DNA from: Aldrovandia affinis
Taxonomy: Eukaryota; Chordata; Actinopteri; Notacanthiformes; Halosauridae
DNA: 64,000 nucleotides
Direction of reading: 5' to 3'
NCBI GenBank assembly: GCA_029706075.1
Contig: JAINUG010000114.1
Span: 310,001 to 374,000, forward strand
In this document: positions 60,441-64,000 of the stretch, in pieces
How positions within the stretch are numbered: the first letter of the stretch is position 1
How the letters are laid out: each line of letters opens with the position of its first letter
Translations under genes and position numbers: made by a program
Notes under the pieces: generated by a model
Databases searched by the model: none
Seen by the model: the letters and a program-made list of their open reading frames with translations, nothing else
Told to the model about the DNA's origin: nothing

Positions 60441-62440
60441 GCAAATATCTAAGATATTTATAAGATATGTTTATCTTCCAAAACACTGCATAATTACAGC
60501 CATGAATAGTGAGGACCATTATAGAGGGCTATATCTCCAAATCTGTCCAAATCTGCCTGAAAAAAACAACAAAGAGTTTGCCGGTATGCTCTGATTGAAA
60601 AAGGCCTCTTTAAATATGTGATAATACAGAGTAGTTTATAATTCAGCATCGATGACAGTATAGATATTGTGGTCGGTTAACAAAATGGGGAACTTTTTGG
60701 AATCAAACCAAGGAAATCTCTGACACTTTGATAGTCCACACTGTTATTGGTTTAAAGATTGGTGATGGGAATTGCTACTGGTTTAAATGTGAGCACACAG
60801 CTTACACACACGGGTTAGCCTGTCCACATTTAAAAACCACTGCACAGAAAGCAAAGGGGGAAAGGAACTTGTGATGTGGTCCATTGTGTAATCCTCTAGA
60901 TTGAAAAAAAATGAATCTTATGATAAGGATACTAAATTGGGCTCCAATGAGTGGGTGCATGGCCAGCGCATTAGTGTTGGGTGTAATTAACATGCTTGTC
61001 CACCATGCGGATTAACGAAAGCGATGTTGCTGATTGGCAGTGACGCTTGCCAGGAATTTAAAATGGGGTCAAAGCAATTTTAAAGGTGTTCACATGCACC
61101 TGTCTCTTCTCATTGCCCTTCTAATTTGTCTCAATTCATAAGCGTGGTTGTTTCACTATCAGAATATCAAGCAGATGATCTCCCTCTGTTATCTTCCCCC
61201 ATTGTTGAGGGGACATCATCTCCAGCACTGCTAAACAGAAATATGTCTTCTGGTAGAGGCAAACATTTAATGGTCACTCCATTACACTGCTCAGTGTTAG
61301 ATGTGAATTAAAGCAGAAATGACCTCTGTATCGCATAGCACCATCTGTGACAGGCGCAAACTGCCTAACCACCTCTTGGAAAGACTTTATCTTCCATATG
61401 TGGTATGTTTGCACAAACAATCGGATGTATTCTGGCCGTACCGAGACTATCAGTGGAGCTGCATTGTGGGTGCGGTGTGCTGGTCCAATGAGGGTAGAGC
61501 ACGACATGTGTGTGGTATAAGTGTGTGTGGAGGGAGAAGAAAAAGGACAGCCTCGGTGGAGCCTTCACCTGGCCTTGTTGTTGCATTGGGCTGATACCAC
61601 ATCTGCTAAATGCCTGTAATAAGATGGACTAGGCTTTTGGTTTTCAAACCCCAGCTCGGCAGTGCGCTAAGGACTGGACTCGTGGGCCTAAGCCCCTACC
61701 CCACAACACCAGGCATCTGGACAGATGTTTGGAGATGGAATACTTCCCACTGTCAAGTGTAGTGTTTTTAAGATTTGTGTTGTTTAGAAGAGAGGACAGA
61801 GAGCAGAGAGAGGTCTCAGGGGGTTAAATTGGAAAGCACATGAATTCAGGGACAATTTAGAGGTATATGGAAAGGAAAGCAGCCACAACGCCAGGTCACG
61901 CAGTTATGGACGATGCCCAATGATTTCTTAAGCCCTTCCTAAACCCAGATTAGATCATATATTTGTTAGTGTTGCATGGCTCTATGCAATCTTAATCAGA
62001 AGCAGCGATGTGTAAATCTCACTGGCACCCCACAATGACATTTTGGTTCTGAAGCTGGGTTGTTGAAGTGTTTGGGTGAGTGTCATGTTTTAGAACACAC
62101 AATGGGTCTCACTCTCCTCCATGTACACCATTCATTATCAGACAAATACAGCTGTCAAGCTCTGTTCCATCCCACGAGTTGAGTGACAGTGAAAATGCAT
62201 ATAACACTTGCACAGAAGAACGGGCTGTTGATAACAGCAGCGGCGTAGTTGAGCGTGGCAACCAAGGCTACTGATTCGTCGACTCTGTAAACAAGAGTAG
62301 CAGCCGAGTTGGAACAGAACTAACTCGGTTTCACTGAAGAGGAAAGGGGACTGCACCTAGTCACGTCTGCTCAGTGTTCACCACGCTCTAGCACTCTCTG
62401 GCTGTGTTATTGGTGTGTGTGTGTGAGGAGAGCCACCCAC
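60441..62440. other. frmd4a intron, unique sequence
   Basis: About 2 kb without recognised mobile elements. The block 60920-61110 contains GTGTAATTAACATGC and CGGATTAACG in a mixed-composition background and could be a regulatory element. Confidence 0.5.
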
Positions 62441-62533
62441 CTGACACAGAAGTATAGCACCACTGGGCCCGACTTCTTCGGGAACTCGTGCTCCAGGACG
62501 CGGCGGTCCAGCTGCAGCCAGCTGAAGTGACCC
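62441..62533 (-). CDS. frmd4a: frmd4a exon, end of FERM F1 lobe
   Basis: This is the first coding exon of frmd4a visible in the window. It reads GHFSWLQLDRRVLEHEF followed by PKKSGPVVLYFCVR, matching the end of the ubiquitin-like F1 lobe of the FRMD4A FERM domain. The acceptor is TTGCAG and the donor is GTGGGT. It begins with one base completing a split codon and ends in phase 2, which joins to the next exon to make Arg. The acceptor has a poor pyrimidine tract, and just upstream of it in the gene lies a degenerate tandem repeat. The preceding exon is outside the window. Confidence 0.96.
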
Positions 62534-62539
62534 CTGCAA

Positions 62540-62725
62540 GAAACCCCAAATCCAACACAATCACCCCCAATCCAATACAATTACCCCAATCTAGCACAAT
62601 CATCCCCTATTCAACACAATCACCCCCAATTGAGCACAATCATCCCTCAACCCATACAATTACCACAATCAACAGTAGCACAATCATCCCATATACAACA
62701 CAATCACCTCCAATATAACCAAATA
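62540..62725. repeat. degenerate 18-20-bp tandem repeat at a 3' splice site
   Basis: Repeated ACAATCACCCCCAATCCAAT-like units, with variants (CACAATCATCCC, ACAATTACCCC), run from 62540 to about 62725. On the gene strand they are G/T-rich and end a few bases before the TTGCAG acceptor of the exon at 62441-62533. Confidence 0.88.
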
Positions 62726-63205
62726 CCTCCCAATCCTGATGAAGCTAACAAGGCTTGAAACCTGACAAAACCACACACAACCTACTATATTATAGCCATG
62801 CAGCAGAACGAGGGGTGTCGCTTAGTCAGTCCTTCACTACAAAAGCCAGGACAAAGGATGAGGAGCAGGTCCAGTACCTCCTTCAAGTAGTTGAGGCGCA
62901 CAGAAAGGCATTCTCAAAAGCCTCGAAAGCTGCTCTGCAGAAGTAATCCATGTTTTTGTGCACTGTACTGATTCTGCCCAAAACATTTTCAATAATGTTT
63001 AATAATTCAATAATAAACAGTTGTATTTTATTGTTATGGCGTTATGTTGACATAGTGTCAAAGTTTGGTGGCTTTGAGAAACCCCTAAAACACAATGAAT
63101 TCAGCTGAAATTTTGCAAGGGTTACTTTTTTTAATTACCACATAAAATAATGAGTTCTGAGTTGCCATCTTGTTTGATTAAAATGCTCCCATATATTATA
63201 AAATC
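62726..63205. other. frmd4a intron, unassigned
   Basis: About 480 bases. The short plus-strand text AERGVSLSQSFTTKARTKDE and EEQVQYLLQVVEAHRKAFSK (62811-62945) is an open stretch I could not assign; it may be mobile-element debris. Confidence 0.4.
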
Positions 63206-63208
63206 ACC

Positions 63209-63210
<2 letters not shown>

Positions 63211-63270
<60 letters not shown>
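63211..63270. repeat. (AT)n microsatellite
   Basis: About 30 AT units next to a Tc1 terminus, a usual target for TA-specific insertion. Confidence 0.97.
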
Positions 63271-63277
<7 letters not shown>

Positions 63278-63356
63278 TACCAGTCAAAAGTTTTAGAACA
63301 CCCACATTTTCCAGTTTTTACTGAAATTTAAGCAGTTCAAGTCCAGTGAATAACCT
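63278..63356 (+). mobile_element. Tc1/mariner 5' terminal repeat fragment
   Basis: CACTACCAGTCAAAAGTTTT at 63278 and the following CCAGTTTTTACTGAAATTTA match, in reverse, the 3' end of the DD38E-type relic at 20380-21108. The element is cut after about 80 bases by the CR1-like insertion. Confidence 0.88.
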
Positions 63357-63805
63357 GGTTTGGCAAACAGTTTGGAATCAACTAAAGCAATCCAAGATGA
63401 TTTAAACAAAATCCAAGAATGGGCAGAAACGTGGCAGATGACATTCAATATTGCTAAATGTAAAGTTATGCATGTGGGAAATAAAAACATAAGGCAGGAG
63501 TATTTTATGGGAGGAGAAAAATTAGTAGGTGTTCAATTTCAAAAAGACTTAGGAAAAGGAAAGATATAGAAGAGCTCTTTAAAAAGTTAAAAGAAGGGCA
63601 ACTAAATTGGTACCTGGTATGAAAGGTAAAAGTTATGAGGATAGACTTAAGGCACTCAATCTATTTAAGCTTAGCAAACGGAGACTTAGGAGGGATTTGA
63701 GGTTTTTAAATTCCAAAAATGGATTAACAAAGGGAACTACCAAAGATTTTTAAAGTGGGGTCAGCAGAACAAGAGGTCACAGGTGCAAATTAGTCAAAAG
63801 GCAAA
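63357..63805 (+). mobile_element. CR1-like LINE fragment
   Basis: The plus-strand frame reads LANSLESTKAIQDDLNKIQE, MTFNIAKCKVMHVGNKNIRQ and EYFMGGEKLVGVQ, the same family as 31276-32440. A deletion follows near 63558, and the rest ([34 protein letters not shown]) continues to about 63805, interrupted by stops. The 3' end is replaced by a SINE. Confidence 0.92.
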
Positions 63806-63811
63806 TTCCGT

Positions 63812-64000
63812 GGGCCTCCCACGTGGTCTAGTGGTTTCAATGTCCCGATGCTGGCCATGGCGACCGGGGTTCGATTGCCCGTTGCACCAGAGTCGGCTAT
63901 GGCCGAGAGTGCCACCGGGGCGGCAATTGGCTGTCCGCCCCAGGGAGGGGGGAGGGAAGCCGAGACAGTTCGCTGCACACAGGAATGGTTCTGGGGTGCC
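63812..64000 (+). mobile_element. tRNA-derived SINE, cut by window edge
   Basis: The tRNA-like head GGCCTCCCACGTGGTCTAGT (A box) and ACCGGGGTTCGATTGCCC (B box) opens a SINE matching the nested copy at 28938 (body GGAGGGAAGCCGAGACAGTT, GAATGGTTCTGGGGTGCC). The rest lies beyond the window. Confidence 0.92.

Overview
The window is vertebrate, almost certainly ray-finned fish, nuclear DNA. Eighteen consecutive coding exons with GT-AG borders and compatible phases, all on the minus strand, spell most of FRMD4A (FERM domain-containing 4A). The intervening DNA carries Tc1/mariner, Tigger, Harbinger and hAT DNA transposons, L2, CR1 and Tx1-like LINEs, V-SINE-like and other tRNA-derived SINEs, and long CA microsatellites, a mix typical of fish. 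CR1 alongside L2 and V-SINEs could suit an early-branching teleost such as an elopomorph, but that is a guess.

Layout, in gene order (right to left): exon at 62441-62533 (end of FERM F1 lobe), 54402-54486, 52105-52161, the 23-bp microexon 49495-49517, 44840-44923, 42775-42840 and 42113-42170 (F2 lobe), 39297-39383, then a 24.9-kb intron packed with mobile elements, then 14359-14435 and 12428-12566 (F3 lobe), 11402-11543 (linker), 6789-6922, 6334-6456 and 4586-4817 (coiled-coil CUPID region that binds cytohesins), and 3426-3482, 2667-2904, 1985-2149 and 831-1714 (serine/proline-rich tail). The first exons (start codon, early F1 lobe) lie beyond the right edge and the last exon(s) beyond the left edge. 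The 18 exons total 2744 coding bases, about 914 codons, and no stop or frameshift was found in them.

The long intron (14436-39296) holds a dismembered Tx1-like LINE (17.66-27.14 kb) broken up by a DD38E-type Tc1 relic, an unclassified CACTACC-motif repeat, a 218-bp tandem duplication, a CR1 piece, L2 tails and a DD36E Tc1/mariner that itself carries a hAT MITE. Further left-to-right come a Tc1 element with long inverted repeats that was hit by a SINE and an L2, a 1.2-kb CR1, a V-SINE, two tRNA-SINEs and an RTE-like tail. The 39.4-42.1 kb intron holds a Tigger element inside a V-SINE and a Harbinger element. A 1.8-kb L2 lies at 57.6-59.5 kb, and a Tc1 end, a CR1 fragment and a SINE close the window.

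I see no second host gene, no RNA gene, no CRISPR and no retrovirus or LTR element. The most interesting observations are structural: tandem repeats pressed against several frmd4a splice sites (one carrying eight sense-strand AATAAA hexamers just after a 5' splice site), a SINE 39 bases behind a 3' splice site, and a DD36E transposase frame with its catalytic triad intact. FRMD4A is identified by comparison with the human protein as I remember it; no database was searched.
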